64,000 nucleotides of DNA from NCBI RefSeq assembly GCF_000189255.1, contig NZ_AEVS01000015.1, positions 18,790 through 82,789 on the forward strand, given 5' to 3'. The position numbers and the translations under genes were made by a program. This DNA comes from Vibrio brasiliensis LMG 20546. Its GTDB lineage: Bacteria > Pseudomonadota > Gammaproteobacteria > Enterobacterales > Vibrionaceae. Every line of letters starts with the position of its first letter. The stretch's first letter is position 1. A model generated the notes under the pieces. The model was not told where the DNA came from and did no database searches. It saw only the letters and a list, made by a program, of their open reading frames with translations. Shown here one piece after another: positions 9,501 through 19,172 of the stretch.

Positions 9501-9785
9501 CAAACCGCTTTTGAGGTTACCTTCGGTGATGGTGGTCAAATAGCCGCTGGCCAATCTCGAACCATAACTGCCACTCATGCCTCCGATGTTCGCCAGCAGA
9601 CGCAGGTATGGTTAGAGCTGGATAATGCCAACAATGAGCTACCCTGGCTGCGTTACCGTTGGCAAGATGATAACCGAGTTGAGGTAAATGGAGAGCAAGA
9701 TCCCTCTTCAGTGGTTACCTTCGGAATTTATCGCGGTAATGATCGGGTGATCTTTCGTGGTGAACCTGGCTTAACTGGACAGTAA
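6510..9785 (+). CDS. mshQ: Large secreted MSHA protein MshQ
   Basis: Last and largest gene of the pilus locus, about 1091 aa. An N-terminal signal peptide (MMKAFYKLISAVLFSVAVWLPSITHA, cleavage after A) is followed by a Cys- and Asp/Asn-rich beta-type ectodomain. Within it, about residues 270-400, lies a stretch with polymer-forming, repeated-strand character (HKDITIKKNAVLRLTGGEYWLNEL and following). The C-terminal half matches the DUF6701 type seen in MshQ proteins, with cadherin/Ig-like strands. It may sit at the pilus tip or on the outer surface as an adhesin, by analogy with PilY1-like proteins in other pili; this is inference. Start chosen at the ATG overlapping the mshP stop, with GGGAG upstream. 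Confidence 0.85.
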   Translation: MMKAFYKLISAVLFSVAVWLPSITHASQCLVAGSEVDARNGFCFTFKIDSDGTNRVRLESSRIFYPLWTDDSRFARYRPAIYENNYTGERKERTFRVQFVRTSNWNARFITGTLSYSIDGVPQPIDEYFDLSSATGADKFNPRIRLNLVGSQFNDPDKYCISSGSCVDIDPFEVDVCSYVPNGLQTNFYTSSPQRPHGVLSVSGGNNKVFPNSNDPQYSFEAIFQPSNLCNFPDGSSGLCSFDATKTHSTLPMPTPNYSHGNDDLTCNNNRTCNLSSGRHKDITIKKNAVLRLTGGEYWLNELKFAEKNAKLEILAPSIVHYKKIHFEKSGVRINYRGSSHDLLFIGHGADADIDMDDGDSVNYRINAFFYIDPQASDGFDIEGTNIEIRGGITAHSIEMSGRNSRIHALSCNPTPDPEVESIVIKPYNYHLTCETGDDQIVEVHVLDSDGNYLSGYQPTLIQENGNNLSISFIAEANGIAQYRVTTTPTSTIGDYDLKASLTAGGQIFEDTDQIKYVPYKFEVEDQYVIAGQNNQASVSVKACSNSDELITLGYTGSPTASFSYQRPSSALVDTNDFIFSAELTDSNRDADFIFKESGHIRVTMTDNRFVCDDDHCPVEGGALKGQFDVYSRPWKIAICNVAEVSNSSNLNPATTTGTPGFMPSGDDFTVSYIPIVHGDSKGNATDECAYPQTGNYGLDNGPLNLTYSVTYPTSSAADGILTPETVFAFDSDNLIRIVTHNWSEVGTIQFTTGATYLNMDLDSDQQEIGRFYPKFFNVVNTPSWDYPGNQSFAYMNQPFNGVSFDVEALNAQEQAVQNYASFDSDLTAGFVLFEPDFTERFNSPTPSKQWALTSQRSIGTFTLDDAAPSTDCESELCWEKAASADGYEDGPFNGAAGTASNISITDTGVSNRDPVDYQTPAEGEDDPRVLTLQPDIRFGRIELDSVGGTVNSELPIPLRVEFWDGSRFITNTDDSSTEVDGSNDADDNRNIWVEPNQTAFEVTFGDGGQIAAGQSRTITATHASDVRQQTQVWLELDNANNELPWLRYRWQDDNRVEVNGEQDPSSVVTFGIYRGNDRVIFRGEPGLTGQ

Positions 9786-9856
9786 TTACTGCGTTTTTTT
9801 TGCCCATCGTTAGGAATCTGTTAGAAATTGCGTGTTTCAGCCCATGTTTACACTTC

Positions 9857-10981
<1,125 letters not shown>

Positions 10982-10988
10982 CTGAATG

Positions 10989-11009
10989 ATCTTGGTTTGA
11001 TTCCAAGAT
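10989..11009 (+). other. Hairpin between mreB and mreC
   Basis: ATCTTGG pairs with CCAAGAT across a 7-base loop in the 53-base gap. No T tract follows, so it is more likely to affect mRNA stability or to set mreB:mreC stoichiometry than to terminate fully. Confidence 0.4.
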
Positions 11010-11034
11010 TGGCAAGATAAGGATCTCATATTCC

Positions 11035-11904
11035 ATGAAGCCTATTTTTGGCCGGGGACCTTCACTTCAGCTACGTCTGTTTTTTGCCGTCATTCTATCA
11101 GCCAGCCTTATGCTGGCTGATAGTCGTTTAGGCGCATTTGCCCAAGTACGTTATCTGCTCAATAGTGTGGTTGCCCCAATCCAATATTTAGCGGATGTCC
11201 CTCGCGTGATGTTTGATGGCGCGTATGAGCGCTTTAACATTCGTCAAGATTACATGGAAAGTACTCGCACTCTTAAGCGCGAAGTACTACGCCTGAAAAA
11301 TGATCTACTACTGCTTGACCAGTATCGTGAAGAAAACCAGCGACTACGCAAACTACTTGGTTCATCGTTTATTCGGGATGAGCGCAAAGTAGTGACAGAA
11401 GTAATGGCAGTCGATACTTCTCCTTATCGCCACCAAGTTGTGATTGATAAAGGTCAGATTGATGGCGTTTACGTCGGTCAGCCGGTTGCCAATGAGAAAG
11501 GTATTGTGGGCCAAGTGACGTTTGTTTCGGCGCATAATAGCCGAGTGTTACTGCTTACCGATAGTCTTAGCGCGATTCCTGTGCAAGTGATTCGAAATGA
11601 TATTCGAGTTATCGCCTCAGGAAATGGTAAGTCAGATCGTATTAACCTCGATCACATACCGATCAGTCTTGATATCGAAGAGGGTGATCTGCTGGTAACG
11701 TCAGGGCTAGGTGGTATATATCCGGAAGGCTTCCCTGTTGCGCACGTCGCTGAAGTTGAACGAGATACTGCTCGTGAGTTTGCCTTGGTTGAGGCAGAGC
11801 CTGTGGTCGACTTTGAGCGTTTACGTTACTTGCTATTAATCTGGCCGAATGATTCTCGTCAGGAGAAGATCCAACAAGTACTGCCTGAGAGTTTGGAGGA
11901 GTAA
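11035..11904 (+). CDS. mreC: Rod-shape determining protein MreC
   Basis: Bitopic inner-membrane protein of the elongasome linking MreB to the periplasmic PBP2/RodA machinery. At 289 aa it shows a short cytoplasmic start, a membrane helix (about residues 12-30), a coiled coil (about 70-110, RTLKREVLRLKNDLLLLDQYREENQRLRKLL), and the two-barrel periplasmic domain with VIDKGQIDGVYVGQPVANEKGIVGQV. It lies 53 bases after mreB and 5 bases before mreD. Confidence 0.97.
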   Translation: MKPIFGRGPSLQLRLFFAVILSASLMLADSRLGAFAQVRYLLNSVVAPIQYLADVPRVMFDGAYERFNIRQDYMESTRTLKREVLRLKNDLLLLDQYREENQRLRKLLGSSFIRDERKVVTEVMAVDTSPYRHQVVIDKGQIDGVYVGQPVANEKGIVGQVTFVSAHNSRVLLLTDSLSAIPVQVIRNDIRVIASGNGKSDRINLDHIPISLDIEEGDLLVTSGLGGIYPEGFPVAHVAEVERDTAREFALVEAEPVVDFERLRYLLLIWPNDSRQEKIQQVLPESLEE

Positions 11905-11909
11905 TATTA

Positions 11910-12398
11910 ATGGCAAATAGTGTACTAAAGGGTAAGCTTGTCATTACTTGCTCCTTCTTAATCGCTTTGACTTTGCAGACTATTCCCTGGCCTGGAATGC
12001 TCGATTTGCTGCGCCCGTCATGGTTGCTATTAGTAACCTGTTATTGGGTGCTGGCATTACCTCATAGAGTTAATGTTGGCAGCGCGCTGATTTTAGGCTT
12101 ACTGTGGGACTTGTTGCTAGGGTCAACCTTAGGTATCCGCGGTATGATGATGTCGATCGTGATTTACCTGATAGCGCTGAATTTCCTCGTGATACGTAAT
12201 ATGGCGTTATGGCAGCAAGCGATCTTGATTGGCATTATGTCTATGGTTCTTGATGTACTGATTTTCTGTGGTGAGTACTTGATTCAGGATGTCACATTTA
12301 ATCCGGTCTCCCTCTGGAGCGGTTTGATTAACTGTATTCTCTGGCCATGGATGTTCCTATTAATGCGTCGTGTCAGACGTCATTGGCATATAAGATAA
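11910..12398 (+). CDS. mreD: Rod-shape determining protein MreD
   Basis: Small polytopic inner-membrane protein (162 aa, about five hydrophobic helices) that works with MreC in the lateral wall synthesis complex. The family signature around residues 60-75 (ALILGLLWDLLLGSTLGIRG) is present. It overlaps nothing but follows mreC by 5 bases and precedes maf by 3 bases, so the four genes are likely cotranscribed. Confidence 0.95.
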   Translation: MANSVLKGKLVITCSFLIALTLQTIPWPGMLDLLRPSWLLLVTCYWVLALPHRVNVGSALILGLLWDLLLGSTLGIRGMMMSIVIYLIALNFLVIRNMALWQQAILIGIMSMVLDVLIFCGEYLIQDVTFNPVSLWSGLINCILWPWMFLLMRRVRRHWHIR

Positions 12399-12401
12399 AC
12401 A

Positions 12402-12962
12402 ATGAAAAAAACACTGATTTTGGCTTCAGGTTCGCCAAGACGTAAAGAACTTCTTTCCCAGTTAGGTTACTCGTTTTCTGTGGTCAAAACTGATGTAGAA
12501 GAGTCTCTTCAGCCGGGTGAGAGCGCAAGGCAATATGTTGAGCGCTTATCCAAAGATAAGGCGATGGCAGCGGTGGTGCTTGAGCCAGAATCAGTGGTTA
12601 TTGGCTCGGATACCATAGTCGTTTGTGATGATGTGGTATTGGAAAAGCCAGATGACTTAGCGCATGCTAAACAGATGTTACTGATGCTTTCAGGTCGGGC
12701 GCATCAGGTGATGACAGCAGTGACTGTCGCAACAAAAGAGAATCAAGAAACTGTAGTGGTATCTACAGACGTATGGTTCAAAACCCTGTCAGAACAAGAA
12801 GTAGAACATTATTGGCAAACGGGTGAACCGTGCGATAAAGCTGGAAGTTACGGTATTCAAGGCATAGGCGGGCGATTTGTAACCCGCATTGAAGGCAGTT
12901 ACTACGCTGTCGTAGGCTTGCCGCTATACGAAACTGACCAGCTCTTACAAAAATTTTTATAA
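12402..12962 (+). CDS. maf: Maf nucleotide pyrophosphatase (dTTP/UTP type)
   Basis: House-cleaning nucleoside triphosphate pyrophosphatase that removes dTTP, UTP and modified pyrimidine nucleotides. It is 186 aa, the usual length, with the N-terminal LASGSPRRKELLSQLGY loop, the catalytic SDTIVVCDDVVLEKP segment and C-terminal GSYGIQGIGGRFVTRIEGSYYAVVGLPL. The motif set and location between mreD and rng correspond to E. coli yhdE (YhdE/MafA-like, dTTP/UTP) rather than to the YceF paralogue. Translation is probably coupled to mreD. Confidence 0.95.
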   Translation: MKKTLILASGSPRRKELLSQLGYSFSVVKTDVEESLQPGESARQYVERLSKDKAMAAVVLEPESVVIGSDTIVVCDDVVLEKPDDLAHAKQMLLMLSGRAHQVMTAVTVATKENQETVVVSTDVWFKTLSEQEVEHYWQTGEPCDKAGSYGIQGIGGRFVTRIEGSYYAVVGLPLYETDQLLQKFL

Positions 12963-12980
12963 TTATTTTGAGGTGCGCTC

Positions 12981-14450
12981 ATGAGTGCAGAGTTGTTGAT
13001 CAACGTGACCCCGAGTGAAACTCGTGTGGCTATGATCGAAGGTGGAACCCTACAAGAGATCCATGTTGAACGTGAAGCAAAGCGCGGAATTGTCGGAAAT
13101 ATCTATAAGGGCAAAGTGAGCCGTGTCCTACCGGGAATGCAGGCCGCTTTTGTCGATATTGGCTTAGAGAAAGCAGCCTTTCTCCATGCCTCTGATATTG
13201 TTCCCCACACTGAATGTGTTGCTGAAAATGAGAAACAACAGTTTCAGGTGCGCGATATCTCCGAGCTGGTTCGCCAGGGTCAGGATATTGTTGTGCAAGT
13301 GGTTAAAGACCCGCTGGGTACTAAAGGTGCGCGTTTAACGACGGATATTACTTTGCCTTCCCGTTACCTGGTCTTTATGCCAGGGGCGAGCCATGTTGGT
13401 GTGTCACAGCGAATTGATAGTGAAGAAGAGCGCAACCGACTGAAGAAGGTGGTTGGCCACTACTGTGACGAAAATGGTGGTTTCATTATCCGTACTGCGG
13501 CAGAAGGTGCTGATGATAAAGAGCTATCGCAAGATGCTGCATTCCTTAAGCGCCTTTGGTCTAAAGTGATGGAGCGCCGCAGTAAATACAAAACTCGTGC
13601 GACTCTGTATGGTGAGTTAGGCTTATCTCAGCGTATTCTGCGTGACTTTGTTGGCACTGAATTAAATAAGATTCTGGTCGATTCGCGCACAGAGTTTGAG
13701 AACCTCAAAGAGTTTACTTCCGAATATGTCCCTGAGTTGACCGATAAACTCGAGCTGTACGAAGGTGATAAACCAATCTTTGATATGTATGACACCGAAA
13801 ACGAAATTCAGCGTTCGCTAGAGCGTAAAGTGGATTTGAAATCAGGTGGCTACTTAATCATTGATCAAACAGAAGCAATGACCACAGTGGATATCAACAC
13901 GGGTGCTTTTGTCGGCCGCCGCAACTTGGAAGAGACGATCTTCAACACCAATATTGAAGCGACTCAGGCGATCGCGCGTCAATTAAGACTGCGCAACCTT
14001 GGCGGTATTATCATTATCGATTTCATCGATATGGCGTCGGATGAACATCGTAACCGAGTTCTCACCTCATTGGAGGCAGCGCTGGACAAAGATCGTGTTA
14101 AGACCAATATCAACGGTTTTACTCAACTCGGCTTAGTTGAGATGACTCGTAAGCGTACCCGCGAAAGTATTGAGCATATCTTATGTTCATCTTGCCCTAC
14201 CTGTGAAGGGCGCGGAAGCGTTAAGACTGTTGAGTCTGTCTGCTACGAAATCCTACGTGAAATTACCCGAGTTAATCGCGCATACGATGCTGATAAGTTT
14301 GTTGTTTATGCTTCTCCTGCGGTGGCAGAAAGCTTGCAAGGCGATGAGTCTCACGCACTGGCTGAGCTTGAAGTGTTTATTGGCAAACAGGTCAAGATTC
14401 AGGCTGAACCTTTGTATATTCAAGAACAATTCGACGTTGTGATGATGTAA
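12981..14450 (+). CDS. rng: Ribonuclease G
   Basis: Endoribonuclease of the RNase E/G family, which matures the 5' end of 16S rRNA and turns over some mRNAs. At 489 aa it matches RNase G. It has an N-terminal S1 domain (GIVGNIYKGKVSRVLPGMQAAFVDIGLEKAAFLHASDI), catalytic aspartates in TTVDINTGAFVG and IIIDFIDM, and the zinc-link CSSCPTCEGRG near residue 400. It has no RNase E-type C-terminal scaffold. It begins 18 bases after maf with a GAGG ribosome binding site and is followed directly by yhdP. Confidence 0.97.
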   Translation: MSAELLINVTPSETRVAMIEGGTLQEIHVEREAKRGIVGNIYKGKVSRVLPGMQAAFVDIGLEKAAFLHASDIVPHTECVAENEKQQFQVRDISELVRQGQDIVVQVVKDPLGTKGARLTTDITLPSRYLVFMPGASHVGVSQRIDSEEERNRLKKVVGHYCDENGGFIIRTAAEGADDKELSQDAAFLKRLWSKVMERRSKYKTRATLYGELGLSQRILRDFVGTELNKILVDSRTEFENLKEFTSEYVPELTDKLELYEGDKPIFDMYDTENEIQRSLERKVDLKSGGYLIIDQTEAMTTVDINTGAFVGRRNLEETIFNTNIEATQAIARQLRLRNLGGIIIIDFIDMASDEHRNRVLTSLEAALDKDRVKTNINGFTQLGLVEMTRKRTRESIEHILCSSCPTCEGRGSVKTVESVCYEILREITRVNRAYDADKFVVYASPAVAESLQGDESHALAELEVFIGKQVKIQAEPLYIQEQFDVVMM

Positions 14451-14459
14451 AGGTTGTTT

Positions 14460-17400
14460 GTGAGCTCGACTACCACTCGTCTGATTCAAATCTTTCTATG
14501 GCTGACCGTTACAGTTTTGGTTTTCCTTGCGATTACTGTAACGGCGCTTCGTATCACCTTACCTCAACTAAATCACTTTCAGCCTCAGATTCAGGCTTGG
14601 ATCAACCAGGGCTCTGGACTCGATTTTGAAGTGTCAGGTATTCATGGTTTCTGGCGTAACGCGCACCCTTCGATCTCATTACAGGGGGTAAAGGCGAATA
14701 CACCTGAGAGTAGTGATATCCACTTTTCTGCGGACACTGTTGAGGTGGAACTGGATCTGATCCAGTCATTGATCCAGAGGGAGCCAGTCGTTGCTGATCT
14801 GAAAATCTATCAACTTAACCTCGACATCACTTCGGTAGAGTGGACGAACACCGAACAAACCCCAGAACTAAAACCGCAAGGTGAGCAGAAAGGGGTTCTG
14901 GAGCAGTTGGATAAATTGCTTCTGCGTCAGCTCGATAGCTTTTCACTGACTCAGTCAAAAATCGATTTTCTCGGAATTGATGGTACACAACGTCAGCTGG
15001 CAATCGCTAAGCTGAAGTGGCAAAACGATGGTAATCGACATCTGGCAGACGGCGAGATTAGCCTTTCGGGTAGTGAGCTCAACTCTGCACAGGTCAAAGC
15101 AAACTTTGTTGATTTTGGTTCGCTGACGGATGTCAGTGGTGAGTTCTACGTTTCTGCGCAAAATGTATTAGTTACCCCATGGTTAACCAAATACCTTCAG
15201 AGTGAAACTGGTATCGACAAGGGTCAGTTGAGTTTCAGTAGCTGGCTGACATTGCAACGTAGCCAACCTATCAGTGCTTATGTAGAGCTAGAGTCATCAG
15301 AACTCAGTTGGAAAGAGGGTAAGCAGCACGAGCTGTGGATCGAATCTGGCGTGTTAGAACTTGAACCAAGCAATGATGGCTGGCAAGTTAATGCTCACTC
15401 ACTCAATCTCAGCACTGATGAGACGCAGTGGCCAGAGCTTGATGTTGCATTTGATTGGCAGCCCGAACAGTGGCGACTCAATATTTCTCAACTTGATATC
15501 TCTGCTATCACTCCACTGGTTAAACTTGCTCCGGAATCAAAAGCAACCACTGAACTGCTAGAGAAGCTGACCTTAGGTGGCCTAGTTGAAGATGTCCGTG
15601 TTTCAATGGGAAAAAGCATTGATACACTTAAATACTCGGCAGAGTTATCACAGGGCACTATGTCACAATGGGAACTGCTACCCGGAGTCCATCATCTTTC
15701 TGCGTCCGTGTCAGGTGACATTCACAAAGCCAAAGCGCGAGTTAACCTGATTGACGATGTGCTTCCTTATGGTGATGTATTCCAGGCGCCGCTGAATATC
15801 AAACAAGGCCAGGTCGACATCATCTGGCAAAACAATGATAACGGCTGGAGCTTGTGGGCAGATAAAGTCACAGCCGCGACGCCTGACTTGCAGGTGCTTG
15901 GTGCATTCCGTCTCGACTTCCCGGATAACAGCAGCCCATTTCTATCCTTCTATGCTGAAGCAAACCTGTTTAACGCAGGTGAAACATGGCGCTATCTACC
16001 GACTTTAGCTCTGGGGCGCGAGCTGACTGACTACTTGAGTACCGCTATTCAGGGCGGAAAAGTCAATGCAGCCAAACTCCTATGGTATGGAGAACTCGGT
16101 GATTTCCCGTACCACAATAACGATGGCATGTTTCAGGCTTGGGTGGGGTTAAAGCAAGCTAAGTTTAGTTTTGATACTGCCTGGCCACCAATCACAGACT
16201 TACAGCTCGATCTGTTATTCCAGAACGACGCTATGTATCTTGATTCACGCAGCGCAACTTTGATGGACGTGACTGCCAAGCGTATTACTGGTCGTATCCC
16301 TGAACTTGCTGAAGGTGGCCATATTGAGATTGAAGCTCAAGCCGTTGCTCAAGGTAATGCGGTAAGAGACTACATGACCGCTTCTCCGCTGGTCGATTCC
16401 GTTGGTGCTGCATTAACTGCAGTGCAAGTGGATGGTAAGGTCGAATCAAGCTTCCAGCTCAACATTCCGTTTAGCTCTGATAAAGAAGCTCGTGCATGGG
16501 GATATGCGGATTTAGCTGACAATCATGTAACGATTGAGTCTCCACCGATGACCTTAGAAACGGTGTCAGGCAGAGTTGAATTTGACAATGACGTTGTCAG
16601 TGCAGCGGGTCTTTCGGCAGATCTCCTCACTCAACCGGTTTCGATAGATTTTCGTGGTGAGAACATTGCTCAGGGCTACGGTGTAGCAATCAATGTTGTC
16701 GGTGACTGGGATGTTGATCCTCTTACGCCTTACCTCGGTAACCGTTGGCTTGACCCACTTGAAGGTCACGCCCCGTGGCAGATGGATATTGATATCCAGC
16801 TTAACGATGTTGGTTTTACCTATCAGATTGATACCGAAGCCGATCTTAGGTTAGTAAGTAGTAACTTCCCGGCACCTTTGACCAAGACGGCAGGTGTTGC
16901 CGGGAAGGGGCGACTACAAGCATCAGGAAACCAAGAAAGCATTACCGCTCGGGTTCAGTTCCCTAATTTCAAATATCAGGCTGAAATAGATATTCGCCCA
17001 GACACACCAGTATTAACCGATACTAACTTAGTGCTAGGCAAAGGAAGCTTTAAGATCAGCCCGGTCGCGGGTCATCAGGCTCAAGTTCGGTTAGACAAAC
17101 TAAACCTTGATCAGTGGATTGATTTACTGGCAGTAGAGCAAGGGCCATCCAAAGCGGTCTTAGCGCAAATGAATACGCCTCAGATCCCGCTACCTGCCCG
17201 AATTGACCTCGATACTAAGGAGCTGACTCTGGCGGGAATCGAGTGGAATGATGTTGATTTTACTGCCAAGCGTAAAGGCCTTGGCTGGTACATGAACTTA
17301 GATAGTCAGGAAGCTAAGGGGGAGGCCTCTTACCTTGAACCTTATGACCTTTCGGTGTCACTGAAGCGTCTGCATGTTTATATTCCTAAGCTGGAAACTG

Positions 17401-18332
17401 CCGAGTATAAAGATAAAGGTATGTTTGATAGTGAAGACCAGCAGGCTCCGCTGATTAGCCACTTCGATCGAACATTCCATCAACAAGTGCCGAATATTAC
17501 CTTAGCGATTGATGACTTCTGGTTCCAAGGCTACAAAGTCGGTAAGACTCATCTCGACTTGCAACGTCAGGGTGAAAAGCTGGAATGGAAAAAGCTCACC
17601 TTTGAAAGCGGTGCGAATAAGGTGGATATGAAAGGCTGGTGGCAATTGGGTGATACAGAGAGCCATACGCGTTTCGATGTTTCCATGTCCGGTGAAAATA
17701 ACAGTGATGTTATGGAGCGATTTGGCATCTCTTCCGGTATTCAGCGTGCCCCATTTGAGCTCAATGCAAAGGTTGAATGGGATGGCTCTCCTTGGTCTGG
17801 AAAAATCGACACCTTACGTGGCGAGGTAGATACCAAACTGGGTAAAGGAACGATTTCTGATGTGAGTGGTGCGGCACGATTACTCGGACTGTTTAGTCTC
17901 GATTCGATTATTCGTAAGATGCAGCTCGATTTTAGTGATGTGTTTGATAAAGGTATGGCGTTCAATTCCATTACTGGTAGCGGTTCAATTCGCAACGGCG
18001 TGTTCTTAACTAATGACATTAAGATGGACGCTGTAGCGGGTGAGATGACGATAAAAGGCCTCGCCAACCTCAATACCCGAACCGTTGATGCAGAAGTGAA
18101 CTTCACTCCGGATATTACTTCTGGTATTCCCGTTTTGACGGCATTTGCGGTCACGCCGCAAACTGCGCTTTATGTTCTGGCTATCACCACAGTGATATCG
18201 CCGGTAGTTGAAGTTTTCACTCAGGTTAACTATGAAGTGAAAGGCCCGTTAGATGCCCCTATAGTTAAAGAACTGTCACGCAGTAAAGGGGAATTCAAAC
18301 TCCCTGAAACTCTGAGAGATGCGATAAAGTAA
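14460..18332 (+). CDS. yhdP: AsmA-like envelope protein YhdP
   Basis: Very large (about 1290 aa) AsmA-family protein with one N-terminal membrane helix and a long beta-rich periplasmic body, ending in an AsmA_2-type C-terminus (FNSITGSGSIRNGVFLTNDIKMDAVAGEMTIKGLANL). In E. coli YhdP, TamB and YdbH are bridge-like proteins that together move phospholipids from inner to outer membrane. The GTG at 14460 is preferred to a TTG six bases upstream because the AAAGG ribosome binding site sits 6 bases before it. It follows rng by 9 bases, and the next gene starts 12 bases after its stop, so the operon continues. Confidence 0.93.
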   Translation: MSSTTTRLIQIFLWLTVTVLVFLAITVTALRITLPQLNHFQPQIQAWINQGSGLDFEVSGIHGFWRNAHPSISLQGVKANTPESSDIHFSADTVEVELDLIQSLIQREPVVADLKIYQLNLDITSVEWTNTEQTPELKPQGEQKGVLEQLDKLLLRQLDSFSLTQSKIDFLGIDGTQRQLAIAKLKWQNDGNRHLADGEISLSGSELNSAQVKANFVDFGSLTDVSGEFYVSAQNVLVTPWLTKYLQSETGIDKGQLSFSSWLTLQRSQPISAYVELESSELSWKEGKQHELWIESGVLELEPSNDGWQVNAHSLNLSTDETQWPELDVAFDWQPEQWRLNISQLDISAITPLVKLAPESKATTELLEKLTLGGLVEDVRVSMGKSIDTLKYSAELSQGTMSQWELLPGVHHLSASVSGDIHKAKARVNLIDDVLPYGDVFQAPLNIKQGQVDIIWQNNDNGWSLWADKVTAATPDLQVLGAFRLDFPDNSSPFLSFYAEANLFNAGETWRYLPTLALGRELTDYLSTAIQGGKVNAAKLLWYGELGDFPYHNNDGMFQAWVGLKQAKFSFDTAWPPITDLQLDLLFQNDAMYLDSRSATLMDVTAKRITGRIPELAEGGHIEIEAQAVAQGNAVRDYMTASPLVDSVGAALTAVQVDGKVESSFQLNIPFSSDKEARAWGYADLADNHVTIESPPMTLETVSGRVEFDNDVVSAAGLSADLLTQPVSIDFRGENIAQGYGVAINVVGDWDVDPLTPYLGNRWLDPLEGHAPWQMDIDIQLNDVGFTYQIDTEADLRLVSSNFPAPLTKTAGVAGKGRLQASGNQESITARVQFPNFKYQAEIDIRPDTPVLTDTNLVLGKGSFKISPVAGHQAQVRLDKLNLDQWIDLLAVEQGPSKAVLAQMNTPQIPLPARIDLDTKELTLAGIEWNDVDFTAKRKGLGWYMNLDSQEAKGEASYLEPYDLSVSLKRLHVYIPKLETAEYKDKGMFDSEDQQAPLISHFDRTFHQQVPNITLAIDDFWFQGYKVGKTHLDLQRQGEKLEWKKLTFESGANKVDMKGWWQLGDTESHTRFDVSMSGENNSDVMERFGISSGIQRAPFELNAKVEWDGSPWSGKIDTLRGEVDTKLGKGTISDVSGAARLLGLFSLDSIIRKMQLDFSDVFDKGMAFNSITGSGSIRNGVFLTNDIKMDAVAGEMTIKGLANLNTRTVDAEVNFTPDITSGIPVLTAFAVTPQTALYVLAITTVISPVVEVFTQVNYEVKGPLDAPIVKELSRSKGEFKLPETLRDAIK

Positions 18333-18344
18333 GGATCATAACTC

Positions 18345-19163
18345 ATGGAACGAGTCGGACTAATTCAGATGACTTCGGGTCCCAACCCGCAGCAAAACTT
18401 AGCTTATATCCAACAGCAAGTTGCTGAGTTATCTCGGTCTGGTGCAAAGCTGGTAGTCGTGCCGGAGAACGCCTTGGTGTTTGGCAGTCGTCGCGACTAT
18501 CATCAATGTGCAGAAGTGCTAGGCGAGGGGGATATCCAGCAGGCTCTGGCACAACTGGCCCGAGAGGAAAGTATCTGGTTACTTATTGGTAGTATGCCAA
18601 TTCAGCGTAGTAACGGAGTGACCACGACATCGCTTCTGTTTGATCCTAATGGCGCTTTAGTTGCGGATTATGACAAGCTGCATATGTTTGATGTCGATGT
18701 TGCAGATGGGCACAAACGTTACCGAGAGTCAGAAACCTTTACTCCAGGTGAGCGTATTGTCTCGTATCAAACACCGTTTGCCCATCTTGGTCTGACTATC
18801 TGTTATGATGTTCGTTTCCCAACTTTATACAGCGAGCTGGCCCGTTCAGGTGCCAACATTATTTTTGTGCCTGCTGCTTTTACCGCAGTGACAGGAAAAG
18901 CGCACTGGGAAACACTATTACGTGCACGAGCTATTGAAACGCAATCCTGGCTGGTCGCGGTAAATCAGGTTGGAACGCACCCGTGTGGACGAGAGACCTG
19001 GGGCCATTCGATGGTTATCTCGCCATGGGGAGAGGTTGTCGCTAGCCTTTCCGATCAAAAAGACAATTTATTGGTCGATATCGACCTAACTCAAGTAGAA
19101 GAATTAAGAGCAGCGATGCCAGTAGCTCAGCATGCTCGGTTCAGCAATCAGTTACAACATTAA
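18345..19163 (+). CDS. Nitrilase-family carbon-nitrogen hydrolase
   Basis: Cytoplasmic amidase of the nitrilase superfamily, 272 aa. The catalytic triad is visible as Glu41 (VVPENAL), Lys111 (DYDKLHMF) and Cys153 (LTICYDVRFP). The sequence resembles the Nit1/YbeM branch, whose known members hydrolyse deaminated glutathione; the substrate here is not provable from sequence. It sits between yhdP and tldD, a place where it is not found in E. coli K-12 but is common in vibrios. The ATG is preceded by AAGGA. Very likely cotranscribed with yhdP and tldD. Confidence 0.85.
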   Translation: MERVGLIQMTSGPNPQQNLAYIQQQVAELSRSGAKLVVVPENALVFGSRRDYHQCAEVLGEGDIQQALAQLAREESIWLLIGSMPIQRSNGVTTTSLLFDPNGALVADYDKLHMFDVDVADGHKRYRESETFTPGERIVSYQTPFAHLGLTICYDVRFPTLYSELARSGANIIFVPAAFTAVTGKAHWETLLRARAIETQSWLVAVNQVGTHPCGRETWGHSMVISPWGEVVASLSDQKDNLLVDIDLTQVEELRAAMPVAQHARFSNQLQH

Positions 19164-19172
19164 GAGCAAAGT

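Noticed and set aside
17741-18154. 137-codon minus-strand open frame inside yhdP
   Set aside because: Antisense shadow of a conserved gene; no ribosome binding site or recognisable motif.
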